A DNA stretch of 64,000 nt, taken from Microglena sp. YARC (lineage: Eukaryota > Chlorophyta > Chlorophyceae > Chlamydomonadales > Chlamydomonadaceae). Position 1 is the first letter of the stretch. Each line of letters starts with the position of its first letter. The DNA lies in assembly GCA_022414725.1 (NCBI GenBank), contig CM039462.1:44205490-44269489 (forward strand), given 5' to 3'. Positions 31,434 to 39,168 of the stretch are shown here, piece by piece. Position numbers and translations under genes: made by a program. The notes beneath the pieces are model-generated. The model was not told where the DNA came from, did no database searches, and was given only the letters and a program-made list of their open reading frames with translations.

Positions 31434-33833
31434 GTAATAATAATAATAATAATAATAATAGTAATAATAATAATAATAATAATAGCAATAATAATATGGA
31501 CTTCACAAACGGATTGGCAATTATGATTATTATTTGCATGGCTGGATTAGAATTGTATGACAACCAACTTGATGTACATAAAGATGTGGTTTAGAAACTC
31601 ATGTATACACAGATTCAAGATATACCTGTATCTGTCGTTACAGTCCAGGGGTGGCCAAATAGGCTCAAGGGACTTGCTAAACATTGGTATCAGGAGGGCT
31701 AAAACAAAAAAGGGCTGATGAATCAACCCCAAACAACGATTGTAAACAACACATTGATGTGATTTACACCAGGGTACTACAAAGCGCGCTCAGCAGCGCG
31801 ATTTCACGCACGCTTTTTGAGCCCCACTGCGCGTTTCGCGCAGTTTTACAACCCCCTGTGGGCGCATCGCGCAGTTTTTGCGCTTTTTGCCCAACGAAGC
31901 GCTGACGAAATAGGCGTCTGTGCGCTTTAAGCGCCGACCAATTTGTCAAAATGTAGTACCCTGATGTACACCCCAGCCATATGGCTACATGAAGTCAGAT
32001 CATGTACACACTTGGTGGTCAGGTGGGGGGCATACCCATTAACCTTGCATTATGATGTGGTCAGGTGGGGGGCATACCCATTAACGTTGCATTATGATGT
32101 GGTCAGGTGGGGGGCATACCCATTAACCTTGCATTATGATGTGGTCAGGTGGGGGGCATACCCATTAACCTTGCATTATGATGTGGTCAGGTGGGGGGCA
32201 TACCCATTAACCTTGCATTGTGATGTATTGTTATATATTTATTATTCATTGACCTTGCATTGTGATGAATGTATTCTTTATTTATTATTTATTGATCTTG
32301 CGTTATGATATATTTATAGGGAACGGCAAATCATATGATGTTGACCAAAGACGAGTATGATATCATACACCAATTATATGATTTAATATCATATGATATG
32401 ATGCCCCAGCCAAAGTTACCCAGTCAGACCGCCGGCATCATATGATATCATATGATGACATGATATCATATTGCCGATCCCTATATATTTATGATTGATT
32501 TACCTTGCATTGTGATTTAAGATTTATGTATTGTTTATTTACCTTCCATCATGATTTAAGATTTATGTATTGTTTATTTACTTTGCATTATAACTTAAGA
32601 TTTGTGTATTGTTTATAAATCTTGCATTATAACTTCATGAACTCCATCTTCCGATTGTCCTTTGCACATCTTGGCAGCGTATAGCCCGTTTAGATACGAG
32701 CAACATCTTCAGTAGCTACGAAGATCATCTTCAGTAGCTATGAACAAAATCTTCAGTAGCTTCGAACAAAACCTTCAGTAGATACAAGTAGATATGAACA
32801 AAATCTTCAGTAGCTACGAACGAAAGCGTCAGTCGTGTATAGTTAATTTTGCATATTCCGAGGTTGGGCAGGTCCCTTTAGCCTATTTGGCTCCCCCTTG
32901 ACTGTAACCAGGTAATGATAACGCCTGGTGGGGCGTGGTGTTAAGGGAGCCCGTCGTACGCGGGTGGGGAGCGATCTCCTACCTCAACTGGATAATCTAC
33001 CATGGCGGTCGACAACGACCTGCAACGCCAAGAGCGACCGAAGGGGGAGTTTAACCCCCGACTCTTCATCTTCAAGAAATCTGGTCTAACACTATTATAC
33101 ACCTTATATATCACTGAAAGGGGCTGACTGTAACAAACATACCAAATCAAACTGTTCACTTCATAACTAACTAACTAACTAACTAACTAACATACCAAAT
33201 CAAACTGTTCACTTCATAACTAACTAACTAACTAACTAACTAACGTATCAAATCAAACTGTTCACTTCATAACTAACTAACTAACTAACCAACTAACTAA
33301 CTAACCAACTAACTAACTAACTAACATACCAAATCAAACTGCTCACTTCATTGATTGGCGCAAAATGTTTCATGATGTTCGGAGGTCTCCCTTGACTCCG
33401 GGGGGGGGGGAGGCAGCCCTCCTCAGGTTTTTGCTATCTTTTTACCAAGACGTTGTGCTATCTTTTTACACAAGAGGAGCTGGCGAAGGCATGCCAAGGT
33501 GTTGTCTCATATTGAGGGGGGGGGGGGGGGGGGGGGGGGGAGGGGCAGCCCTCCTCAGGTTTTTGCTATCTTTTTACCAAGACGTTGTGCTATCTTTTTT
33601 ACACAGGAGGAGCTGGCGAAGGCATGCCAAGGTGTTGTCTCATATTGAGGGGGGGGGAGGGGGGGAGGGGCTGCCCTACTCAGGTTTTTTGCTATCTTTT
33701 TACCCAGACTTTTTGCTATCATCTTACACAGGAGGAGCTGGCAAAGGCATGCCCCGGTGTCATTTCATCCCGCTTCATTGGAGTTGGACAGCCTGGCACC
33801 TTCTTCTACGTGAGGTGGGCTGCCGAGGCCTAA
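16944..33833 (+). CDS. PGDH: D-3-phosphoglycerate dehydrogenase, ten exons, complete
   Basis: Catalyses NAD-linked oxidation of 3-phosphoglycerate, the first step of the phosphorylated serine pathway. Exons: 16944-16985, 17617-17665, 20913-21053, 23355-23539, 25173-25376, 25895-26033, 26833-26975, 28324-28606, 30803-31032 and 33732-33833 (TAA). Phases match at all nine junctions, giving 505 residues. Exons 1-2 (MRTAMARPMSKSTT, then VCSRRGTVASRP) are basic and hydroxylated like a plastid transit peptide. Core motifs: RCGAGVNN (about 145-152), the dinucleotide site GLGAIGG (about 238), Arg in NFARGE (about 327), Glu in DFADEF (about 356) and His in LPHLGAS (about 369). A C-terminal ACT domain contains NKNQTGVLGQITSFL, and there is no ASB domain. 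Oddities: the acceptor before 26833 reads TG instead of AG, and the residue at the exon 7/8 junction is Met where Lys is usual. The enzyme identity is secure; exons 1-3 are inferred. Confidence 0.92.
17270..17612 (+). repeat. CCA/CCACC-rich tract before PGDH exon 2
   Basis: A C/A-rich microsatellite with CACCAACAATACCACC units that ends at the CCGCAG acceptor of exon 2. Its proline-rich open frame is a product of the repeat. Confidence 0.75.
17700..17752 (+). repeat. (TTG)n/(GTG)n run after PGDH exon 2
   Basis: A short G/T microsatellite close to the donor at 17666, the G/T-rich start of intron 2. Confidence 0.75.
18340..18512. repeat. Palindromic segment built from ACCCTCTATACACCCAAGAA
   Basis: Inverted copies of this word occur at about 18345, 18369 and 18474, so the segment can fold back. 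It is a possible small element. No target duplication was found. Confidence 0.45.
18738..18753. repeat. G homopolymer run
   Basis: A G run in intron 2 of PGDH with no partner run nearby. Confidence 0.7.
19371..19541 (+). mobile_element. hAT-like MITE, family 2 (ATATCATATGAT interior)
   Basis: Ends CAGGGAACGGCAATATGAT and ATGCCGGTCCCTA (inverted). The 8-bp flanks TATTTATG and TATATGTG match at six of eight positions. The interior is palindromic TCATATGATATCA sequence. It is a sister of 32317-32483. Confidence 0.65.
19600..19800 (+). repeat. GTTGGTTG(A/G)GGATCA 15-bp tandem array
   Basis: About a dozen units of a ~15-bp repeat within PGDH intron 2, mainly AGTTGGTTGGGGATC with variants. Confidence 0.8.
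19905..20912 (+). repeat. C/A-rich array before PGDH exon 3, including exon-start copies
   Basis: Four ~70-bp units (AACCTGCCCCCCAAATGCCT ...) are followed by partial copies of exon 3. Exon 3 begins GCCACCGCCACGCCATGCGT at 20913. Copies lie at about 20433, 20551 and 20818, most preceded by CCTCCCC(C)AG-like acceptors. Confidence 0.75.
21054..21560 (+). repeat. Exon-end tandem copies after PGDH exon 3
   Basis: The exon 3 end (GCGGAGAAGGAAGCATCAGC ... CCTGCAT|GTGAGT) and the first intron bases (AACCAACCCCGACCCTGCAT) recur at about 21110, 21195, 21430 and 21525. They are increasingly diverged. A truncated SINE tail (21271-21380, minus) interrupts the array. Confidence 0.75.
21640..22300 (+). 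repeat. ACCAACACCA-type tandem array in intron 3
   Basis: Units built on CCCAATCCTACATCATCAAC, AGCACCAAGACCACC and CCCATGCACC repeat through this C/A-rich middle of intron 3. Open frames rich in Thr, Pro, Gln and His are products of the repeat. Confidence 0.75.
22300..23354 (+). repeat. Exon-start tandem array before PGDH exon 4
   Basis: Six partial copies of (CCAATCCTGCAG + GGCAAGCCCTTCACCATCA) start near 22302, 22507, 22677, 22859, 22981 and 23193. The real exon, which keeps the frame, begins at 23355. They are separated by CCAACACCAACACC arrays. Confidence 0.85.
23641..23712 (+). repeat. Exon-end copy after PGDH exon 4
   Basis: A near-exact copy of the last ~70 bp of exon 4 (GATCTTCCTGGCAGCCCCAT ... 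GTGCCTGCCAC) followed by a GTATGT donor, about 100 bp downstream of the real donor at 23540. Confidence 0.9.
23761..23908. mobile_element. 148-bp MITE with perfect 32-bp terminal inverted repeats
   Basis: Bases 23761-23792 and 23877-23908 are exact reverse complements, beginning TTATAGCAATTCAGGGGATG. The interior has GAATTTTGGCCTGGAAATC. The target duplication is unclear, at most TA. A diverged relative lies at 34949-35127. Confidence 0.85.
24240..24290. repeat. (ATG)n run in PGDH intron 4
   Basis: A trinucleotide run. Similar runs at 24719-24743 and 25112-25138 sit within units of the exon 5 array. Confidence 0.75.
24470..25172 (+). repeat. Exon-start tandem array before PGDH exon 5
   Basis: Copies of (CACCAG or CCCCAG + GTCCGCTGCATCGTTCGTTG ...) begin at 24520, 24654, 24779, 24911 and 25044; the real exon begins at 25173. 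Spacing is 134, 125, 132, 133 and 129 bp. Each copy follows the exon to about TCCAAG and then diverges into TCAAACAAACTCA. Confidence 0.92.
25459..25640 (+). repeat. Exon-end copies after PGDH exon 5
   Basis: A ~100-bp copy of the exon 5 end (from AACGCCAATGCTATGAAGG to AAGGAGGAGAAG|GTTAGT) and two shorter copies of GTAAGGAGGAGAAGGTCAAT follow the real donor at 25377. They lie in GTGGTGGTGG sequence. Confidence 0.85.
26069..26155 (+). repeat. Exon-end copy after PGDH exon 6
   Basis: A copy of the last ~75 bp of exon 6 (GAGGGCAAGACCCTGGGAGT ... CTAGACCTTG) with its own GTAAAT donor, 36 bp after the real one. It includes the NAD-binding GLGAIGG codons. Confidence 0.92.
26160..26325 (+). repeat. 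(GTAT)n microsatellite in PGDH intron 6
   Basis: GTATGTATG and GTGTATG repeats directly after the exon-end copy. Confidence 0.85.
26990..27115 (+). repeat. Short exon-end copies after PGDH exon 7
   Basis: Three ~40-60 bp units each carry ACGTACCATA(C/T)ATCATGG or a close relative followed by GTAAGG, GAAGG or GTAGG. They mimic the real exon end and donor at 26976. A further copy at about 27566-27600 reads CATGCCGTACATCAAG. Confidence 0.8.
27119..27320 (+). mobile_element. tRNA-derived SINE, head type 1
   Basis: Head with GAATGGCACAATGGCAGAGC and B box GGTTTGAATCC, then the shared tail from CGCCATGGTAGCTTTATCC to GAGTTATCATTAC. It lies in PGDH intron 7. Confidence 0.75.
27647..28075. mobile_element. 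Transposon-like element ending in G/C runs, 11-bp flanking repeat
   Basis: Begins AGGGGGGGGCAAG and ends TTCTGCCCCCCCCCCCT, which are inverted. The flanks 27636-27646 and 28076-28086 are the identical 11-mer GTAATAATACA. A second G run lies inside near 27930-27946. No coding capacity recognised. Confidence 0.7.
28131..28150. repeat. Short CCCTAAA telomere-like motif
   Basis: CCTTAAACCCTAAACCCTGG, about two and a half units of the plant-type telomere repeat. Confidence 0.5.
28660..28780 (+). repeat. Copy of the ~125-bp dispersed repeat
   Basis: From ACAGTCCAGGAGCAGGCCAA to CACCGATGGGGGCCCTGAG, following TGTATGTATG, in PGDH intron 8. Confidence 0.8.
28845..29735. repeat. 33-bp minisatellite, about 27 units
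   Basis: Unit core GACCCAAAG(G/C)ATTCCGCTGC then ATTGGACTGGGGG. G/C at one position varies between units, often alternating. Because 33 is divisible by three, several frames on both strands stay open for 250-320 codons; these are not genes. Confidence 0.95.
29980..30802 (+). repeat. Exon 8 end copy and exon 9 start array
   Basis: At about 29997-30040 the exon 8 end recurs (CCATGGCAGCAGATACTG ... CTGCAAACTG|GTGCGT). Exon 9 starts GTACCATCCGTAACTCGGTC at 30803, and partial copies start at 30105, 30241, 30377, 30513 and 30666. Spacing is 136, 136, 136, 153 and 137 bp. All five keep an AG before them. Copies lose homology after about 55-60 exon bases, where GATGGAGCGGGTGG becomes TGACTGATGGAGTG. 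Confidence 0.93.
31040..31250 (+). repeat. Two-copy ~105-bp GT-rich duplication after PGDH exon 9
   Basis: GGGTTCGGTTGGTGGGGTGG ... TGTATTTGATGTACTGTAG occurs twice, starting about 31063 and 31169, right after the donor at 31033. Confidence 0.85.
31395..31498. repeat. (AAT)n microsatellite
   Basis: An almost pure ATA/ATT trinucleotide run in PGDH intron 9. Confidence 0.95.
31640..31748 (+). repeat. Copy of the ~125-bp dispersed repeat
   Basis: From ACAGTCCAGGGGTGGCCAAA to CCCCAAACAACGATTGTAAA. Confidence 0.75.
31770..31963 (+). mobile_element. hAT-like MITE, family 1 copy B
   Basis: Ends CAGGGTACTAC and GTAGTACCCTG are perfect inverted repeats. The 8-bp flanks ATTTACAC and ATGTACAC match at seven of eight positions. 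The interior is GCGC-rich, as in the other copies. Confidence 0.85.
32018..32225 (+). repeat. 42-bp minisatellite, five units
   Basis: Unit GTCAGGTGGGGGGCATACCC plus ATTAACCTTGCATTATGATG, nearly identical copies. Decayed single copies of the second half follow up to about 32630. Confidence 0.9.
32317..32483 (+). mobile_element. hAT-like MITE, family 2, perfect 8-bp target duplication
   Basis: Begins TAGGGAACGGCAAATCATAT and ends ATATTGCCGATCCCTA. It is flanked on both sides by TATATTTA (32309-32316 and 32484-32491). 167 bp, non-coding, palindromic ATATCATATGAT interior. Confidence 0.85.
32857..32910 (-). repeat. Truncated ~125-bp dispersed repeat
   Basis: Only the CCGAGGTTGGGCAGGTCCC ... 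GGCTCCCCCTTGACTGTAAC end is present, adjoining a SINE. Confidence 0.7.
32913..33126 (-). mobile_element. tRNA-derived SINE, head type 2
   Basis: On the minus strand the head has B-box-like GGGGGTTAAACTCCC. It otherwise matches the 36653 and 58661 copies (AGCCCCTTTCAGTGATATA start). The tail ends CACCAGGCGTTATCATTA. Confidence 0.7.
33150..33345. repeat. (TAAC)n with ACCAAATCAAACTG units
   Basis: Four units of CAAATCAAACTGTTCACTTC separated by TAAC runs. Confidence 0.85.
33400..33731 (+). repeat. Exon-start array with G runs before PGDH exon 10
   Basis: Two copies of (TTTTTACACA(A/G)G + AGGAGCTGGCGAAGGCATGC ...) lie near 33472 and 33600; the real exon starts at 33732. Between them are G runs and CCCTCCTCAGGTTTTTGC, the inner part of the fold-back arm at 14700-15310, so the repeated unit has captured part of that element. 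Confidence 0.88.
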
Positions 33834-34543
33834 TCAGGACAATGTGAGGTTAATGCTGAGGTATTTCCACCCGAGGCCAGTGGGCCCGTGCGACCTAATT
33901 TGGATGCTGCCAGGTTGGCGAAGAGTCGGGGTGGAGCTCAAGATTTGTCAGGCCATATATAGCGTTTGCATTGGCGAAGTATAGCTTGAAAAATGCCTGA
34001 CACCGTGCAGGCGCGTAGACGAGGGTTCAAATCCCGACTAGAGCACACTGGTGTCCACTATCAGGTTGGGCATCTTGATCAGTACTTTGTCTCCCCGTAA
34101 ATCCCGCCGAGGCAAACATGGGACTTTGACAGAGTGCTGGGGAGCCCTTGACGGACCGCTAGGGGGGCCTTTTCCGAGTTACGCTTTCGTCAATCTATAC
34201 TGTGCCAATGCACTTGCCTGATTGTCATCTGAATAAGTTTGGCATGATGCAACTCATCATCATCATCATCATCCCCGTCTGTCTGCATACCCTTTTTCTA
34301 AGGATGGGCGTCTTTGCCAAGCCAGTGCCAAGCCAGTGCCAAGCCAAGCCAAGCCAAGCCAGTGCCAAGCCAAGCCAAGCCAGTGCCAAGCCAGTGACCA
34401 CAGACAGACAAACTCACCCGAGTCTGGTTTCCTAGACTGAGAAAACATATACCCCTCCTCGGTACTTGATGTGTTGAAAAGACCTGGAGGGTTGTGTGAT
34501 ATCGCACGGAGGGGCTTGGAACTGAAAGGTGGTTGCTTGCAGT
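33834..34543. other. Intergenic region after PGDH
   Basis: It contains a tRNA-like remnant near 34000-34060 (B-box-like GGGTTCAAATCCC), a CAT run (34255-34275) and an 11-bp GCCAAGCCAGT-type repeat (34315-34400). No gene recognised. Confidence 0.5.
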
Positions 34544-34738
34544 CAGGGTACTACATTTTGTCAAATCGGTCAGTGCTTAAAGCGCACAAACGTCAAATTG
34601 GTCAGCGCTTTGTAGTGCAAAAAGCGCAAAAACTGCGATGTGTTCCCACAGGGGGTTGAAAGAACTTTGCAAAACGCGCAGTTGGGCTCAAAAAGGCAGC
34701 GTGTAAACGCGCTGCCGCGCGCGCTTTGTAGTGCTCTG
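34544..34738 (-). mobile_element. hAT-like MITE, family 1 copy C
   Basis: Ends CAGGGTACTAC and GTAGTGCTCTG. The flanks CTTGCAGT and CTTGCATT match at seven of eight positions. Opposite orientation to copies A, B and D. Confidence 0.8.
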
Positions 34739-34948
34739 CTTGCATTTTGGCATGATGCGATTTATCATCATCATCATCATCATCAATCAGCCTGGCGAGT
34801 CCCTGGATGGCTGGTGAGATTAAATGCTCATTTATTGGTTACCCCCCCAGCTAGCTTTCTGTGCTGAATTAAGGAGTTAAATGGGCCAGAAGGACTTATA
34901 TAGGAAATGCTTTTTATCTTCTGTATAATATGAGACTCCTATGCAAAA

Positions 34949-35127
34949 TTATAGCCATTCAGTGGATGATTTGGGGTTGGGTTTTCAAAATACTTGCTAG
35001 TTCGAACTAATGGATTTGGGCTGAGAATGGCCTGAGAATCGAGAATTTAGACATTTTGCCTGAAAAAGTGTATGTACGAATTAGGACTGCTAGACCCAAA
35101 TCCAAATCATCCACTGGATTGATATAA
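34949..35127. mobile_element. Diverged MITE related to 23761-23908
   Basis: Inverted ends TTATAGCCATTCAGTGGATG and CATCCACTGGATTGATATAA. The interior has GAGAATGGCCTGAGAATC and TTTTGCCTGAAAA. Confidence 0.7.
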
Positions 35128-35182
35128 ATGACCGTCCCTTTTGGTGTGATGGAATGAAAATCGTAGAATTAGCCCCTGTCGG

Positions 35183-35290
35183 TAAACTGATTGTTAGGGG
35201 TTCAGTTATCAGCGCCTTTCCCTTTTATGCCCCTCCTGTCCCGATGAGGCATGTCTCTTCAGCCTATTTGGACTACCTTTGGACTGTAAC
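35183..35290 (-). repeat. Copy of the ~125-bp dispersed repeat
   Basis: From AAACTGATTGTTAGGGGTTC to GACTACCTTTGGACTGTAAC. Confidence 0.7.
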
Positions 35291-36513
35291 AACATGCATA
35301 CAACGTAGGACTGCAGGGCAAAGGGTTCCCACAGTGCACTACCAGTACGAGTAGGGCGATGTAATTGTGGAGGGGATTGGATCGTCTTCTTTTTCCTACC
35401 ATGTTGGATTTCTCGGCTACATTATGCATCATATCCATGAGAATAATGCTAGCTTTATTGATGTCATTCATCTCAATGGCTTCTTTGAAAGTCTTCTTGT
35501 TTTCTTCATCCTTCTGAAGGTGTTCTCCATAGGACTGCTCAAAGTCAGGATTCCGTCTAAGGAAGGAACCATTGTCAGTAGGTGGTGAACGGGGATATCT
35601 TTCGTGGGAAATCTAGTTCTATCGGATTGTGATCACTGATGGGGCGATTCTCTTGAATAGGCACATGGCCAGGCGTTTCAAAAACGTCGGCTGCCATCAT
35701 CACATGATCAGGCCTAATGCTAGCACCCCTGCCTTTGAATGTATGTCTGGGTAAAGTAAAAGTGCCATAAGACAGGGCTCCTTTGATACCATGCCCTACC
35801 AGGCGATATCATGACAACTTAAAATTGTACAGCAAGACATATCGTACTGCAGCTCTATACTGAAATTCGCCTAGATAGACCGGTCTGGGCGCGAAAATCG
35901 CCCAGACCACAGTTCCACGGGAGATTGCTCTTTTCCTATCTTGCCGAGGTTTACCTTAGCGGTTAGGGGGCGGCGTTAGATCGCAGGACACGCAGGCTGA
36001 GTTACAAATGTGGTGTGTTCTACATCCCTTGTGATCTACAGTACCCTTGCTGTATCGACCCTACTTGCAAGAGTAGGAAGGGGGTGGTGAGGTTCGATTC
36101 CTCAGTATTTTGGCGTCCTGGCCCTAAGCAAACCTTGTAGGGAAGTACTGTCGGATTTCTGCCCTCGGGTGGTTCTCTAGTTATGTCTCCTTGATTCCGC
36201 CTCTAACGACCATGGCAGGGAGCTTGTCTGCCGTGGTCAACAGGGGTAGTGGTGAACGTTCGTTTGGTCGTGGGTTGGTATCTCTCACCAACCCTAAGTG
36301 CGCCTACTTTGCATATTGTAGGAGTGGCACCACCATTCGAACTGAATCCTCCGTGTCGCTGGTTTGCGTCGGGAGACCCACCTCCTGGGGTGAAAATCCT
36401 TTCACAACTAAAAAAAAAAAAAAAAAAAAAAATACTATCTATCGAAACAATACAATACTCATAAACACGCCCTTTAACTGTCCTGTTCAATCTATTAATA
36501 TATGTGTGTATGT
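35291..36513. other. Intergenic, no gene recognised
   Basis: A tRNA-like remnant near 35950-36105 has TTAGCGGTTAGGGGGC and GAGGTTCGATTCCTC. A pure A run lies at 36410-36431. No open frame has recognisable protein features. Confidence 0.45.
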
Positions 36514-36633
36514 TGCAGTCCAGGGGTAGGCCAAATAGGCTAAAGGGACTTGCCAAACCGTATAGGAAGGGCTTAAAAAGAAAAAGCACTGATGTACTGA
36601 GCCCCAAACAAATATGTGAATCCGGGACCTAGT
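36514..36633 (+). repeat. Copy of the ~125-bp dispersed repeat
   Basis: From GCAGTCCAGGGGTAGGCCAA through GGAAGGGCTTAAAAAG to CCCCAAACAAATATGTGAA. Confidence 0.75.
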
Positions 36634-36652
36634 AAGGTACACGATAAGCAAG

Positions 36653-36860
36653 CCTCTTTCAGTGATTTACGATGGTCTAATGGTAGACCAGATCGCTAAA
36701 GAATGAAGAGTCGGGGCTCGACTCCCCACTCGGGTCGCTCTTGGCGTTGCAGGTCGTCGTCAACCGCGATGGTAGCTTGTCCAGTTGAGGTAGGAGGCCG
36801 CTCCCCATCCGCGTACAACAGTCTCCCTTAACACCACGCCCCACCAGGCGTTATCATTAC
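36653..36860 (+). mobile_element. tRNA-derived SINE, head type 2
   Basis: The head has A-box-like GATGGTCTAATGGTAGACC and B-box-like GGGCTCGACTCCCC, then a tail from CGCGATGGTAGCTTGTCCAG to CACCAGGCGTTATCATTAC. Confidence 0.8.
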
Positions 36861-37248
36861 CTTTTACTACACGATAAGCAGTGCCACGGAGGTGTATTTG
36901 ATTCCCTAGCTGTCCTCGCTACTCACTCAATTATCAACAGGTTATGTGTGTGTGGGTGGGGGGTGTGAGTTGGTGGGTGGGTGGGTGGGTGAGTAAGTAT
37001 TTGGTTCCTCGGCCGTCCTCGTTATTTAATCGACTGCCAACTCGCGGTAGTCCCGCCTCACGTCCGTTCACCCTGTAAATCTATTTCTCCGGTCCTTGGT
37101 TCGAATCTGCAATCTGACATGTGCTCTAGAAATCCCTGGTTTCCGTGGCATGGGGACATTGTTCGCTGCGATGTGCAGACGGTTAGACGCCAAACCTGGC
37201 GTATAGAACCTTGTAACAATTATTGATTTATTTATGTAAGTAAATCTC

Positions 37249-37295
<47 letters not shown>

Positions 37296-38815
37296 GGCTG
37301 CCACCATCTATTCATTCTCATCAGGTTACTCCGCCCAACATCCTCCATCCCCGCACATTCGCCTCAGACCTGGAGATGCACCTCTCTTATGTGTGAGAAT
37401 TGAGCAGGCTAGGCTCGGCAGTTTTGTTTTCAAATATGAAAGTGGGCTAGCTAAATACCGTACTGCAGCTAGGCTAGCTAAATAGTGCACTGCAGCTGGG
37501 CAAGCTAAAAACCGTACTGCAGCTGGGCAAGCTAAATAGAAGACATACCATACTGCAGTTAAAGACTACATACAATACAATAATCCTGGACATGTCCTGC
37601 AACTGTCCAAACCTACAGGAGTGGTGTTGAAGTGTGTATAATACCCATGCTTACACAGTCTGTAGACGGTCTGTACACAGTCTGTCCAAACCTACAGGAG
37701 TGGTGTTGAAGTGTGAATACTACCCATGCTTACACAGTCTGCAGACGGTGAGCAGCCTGAAGGCTGATAGAGCGTTTGATCAATCCAAATTCCAATACTC
37801 CCCGGTTTGTGATGTGGGTGGGTGGGTGTGGGGTATCCACCCACAACAACAACTCTCCCCCCCCCCCCCACCCACCCCCCACCCACCCATGCAGGTATCC
37901 GATGTGTTCTTTAGGTGGATAGACACCCGATGGAGCAGCAAACAATCCATTATCCACCCACAACAGCTCCCCCCCCCCCCCCCCCCCCCCCCCCTCACTA
38001 CCATTACCATGCCCCCCCCATGCCGGTATCTGATGTGTTCTTCAGACAGATAGACGCCCGATAGAGCAGCGACAATCCATATCCACCCACAATAGCTCCC
38101 CCCCCCCCCCCCCCCCCTACCATTACCATGCCCCCCCCCCCCCCCCACACACACACCTTGCTGGTATCTGATGTGTTCTTCAGACAGATAGACGCCCGAT
38201 AGAGTGAATACAAATCCAGATTAAGGGAAATGTTTGGAAGCAAGTTAGAGCAAGTGTTGGCGCAAAAAGCCACAAAAGGAAACAACCACCAAAGTGAATG
38301 CCTTTTCTTTGCGCCAACACACACACACACACAACAAACACACACATACACACAATAAACACACACAAACCATTATTAGAATTATCTAAAGGAGTTGCCT
38401 TAGCAAAGCTAAAGCAAGATAACCAACTTACTCAAGAGCAACCGACTGAAACCATGGGATACTCACGTTAAAAAGGCGTGAACACCCCTGAGTCTATGTG
38501 TATGAGCTACCCCCCCGAGTACAACGCTTGGCACTATCTGTTTGCATAGGTGGGCTTGTTTGGAGAGTGTGTGTGGAAGTGTGTGTGTGTGTGTGGGAGG
38601 GGGGGGGGAGGGGGGGGGGGGGGCACACACCACCTTGCATGGACACCCCTGGATCTATGTGTATGAGATACCCCCCAAGTACAACGCTTGGCACTATCTG
38701 TTTGCATAGGTGGGTTTGTTAGGAGTGTGAGTGGGGGAGTGGGTGTGTGGATGCTCACGTAAAGAGGCGTAAAGAACAATGTAACAATTCTTCTTCTGTT
38801 CTTTAATACTTATTA
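36861..38815. repeat. Repeat-dense stretch without a recognised gene
   Basis: It holds a (CT)n run (37253-37292), a GCTAGGCTAGCTAAAT-type array (37440-37550) and a two-copy CAGGAGTGGTGTTGAAGTGT unit (37615-37745). Next are three to four units with TGATGTGTTCTTCAGACAG and C runs (37840-38200), then two ~160-bp units with AGTACAACGCTTGGCACTAT (38490-38735). The GATGTGTTCTT units have a CAG or acceptor-like layout and may be exon-edge copies of an unseen gene. Confidence 0.5.
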
Positions 38816-38819
38816 ACCC

Positions 38820-39168
38820 AAGGGATTGCGCATGCCCCCCCACCTTGCTAGGTCGCTCCACACAAGCTTGCTTGGGATTGCGCACGCCCCACACAACCTT
38901 GCTAGTTTCCAAAGCAGCCATGGTAGCTTAGGCTGATGGCCTAGTAGCAGGAGCCGAATTACACAGAATAACCTTCTTAGGTTGCCCAAACAAGTTTGCT
39001 AGGATTGCCCCCCCCACCCCCCCCCCCCCCCCAAACAAAACATTGCTAGCTTCCAACGCAGTCATGGCAGTAGCATAGGTGGACGGCCTAGCAGCAGGAG
39101 CAGAATGATACAACCTCGCTAGGTCGCCTCACTCAAGCTTGCTAGGGATTGCGCACGCCCCACACAAC
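38820..39168 (-). repeat. Exon-end copies of the 39169-40576 ORF, minus strand
   Basis: On the minus strand the ORF exon appears to end ATGGCTGCTTTGGAACCTAG then CAAG|GTTGTG at 39169. Two copies of this edge, each with a GT following AG or AT, lie downstream at about 39030-39100 and 38890-38945. They include the flanking intron words CGCAATCCCTAGCAAGCTTG. Confidence 0.6.
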
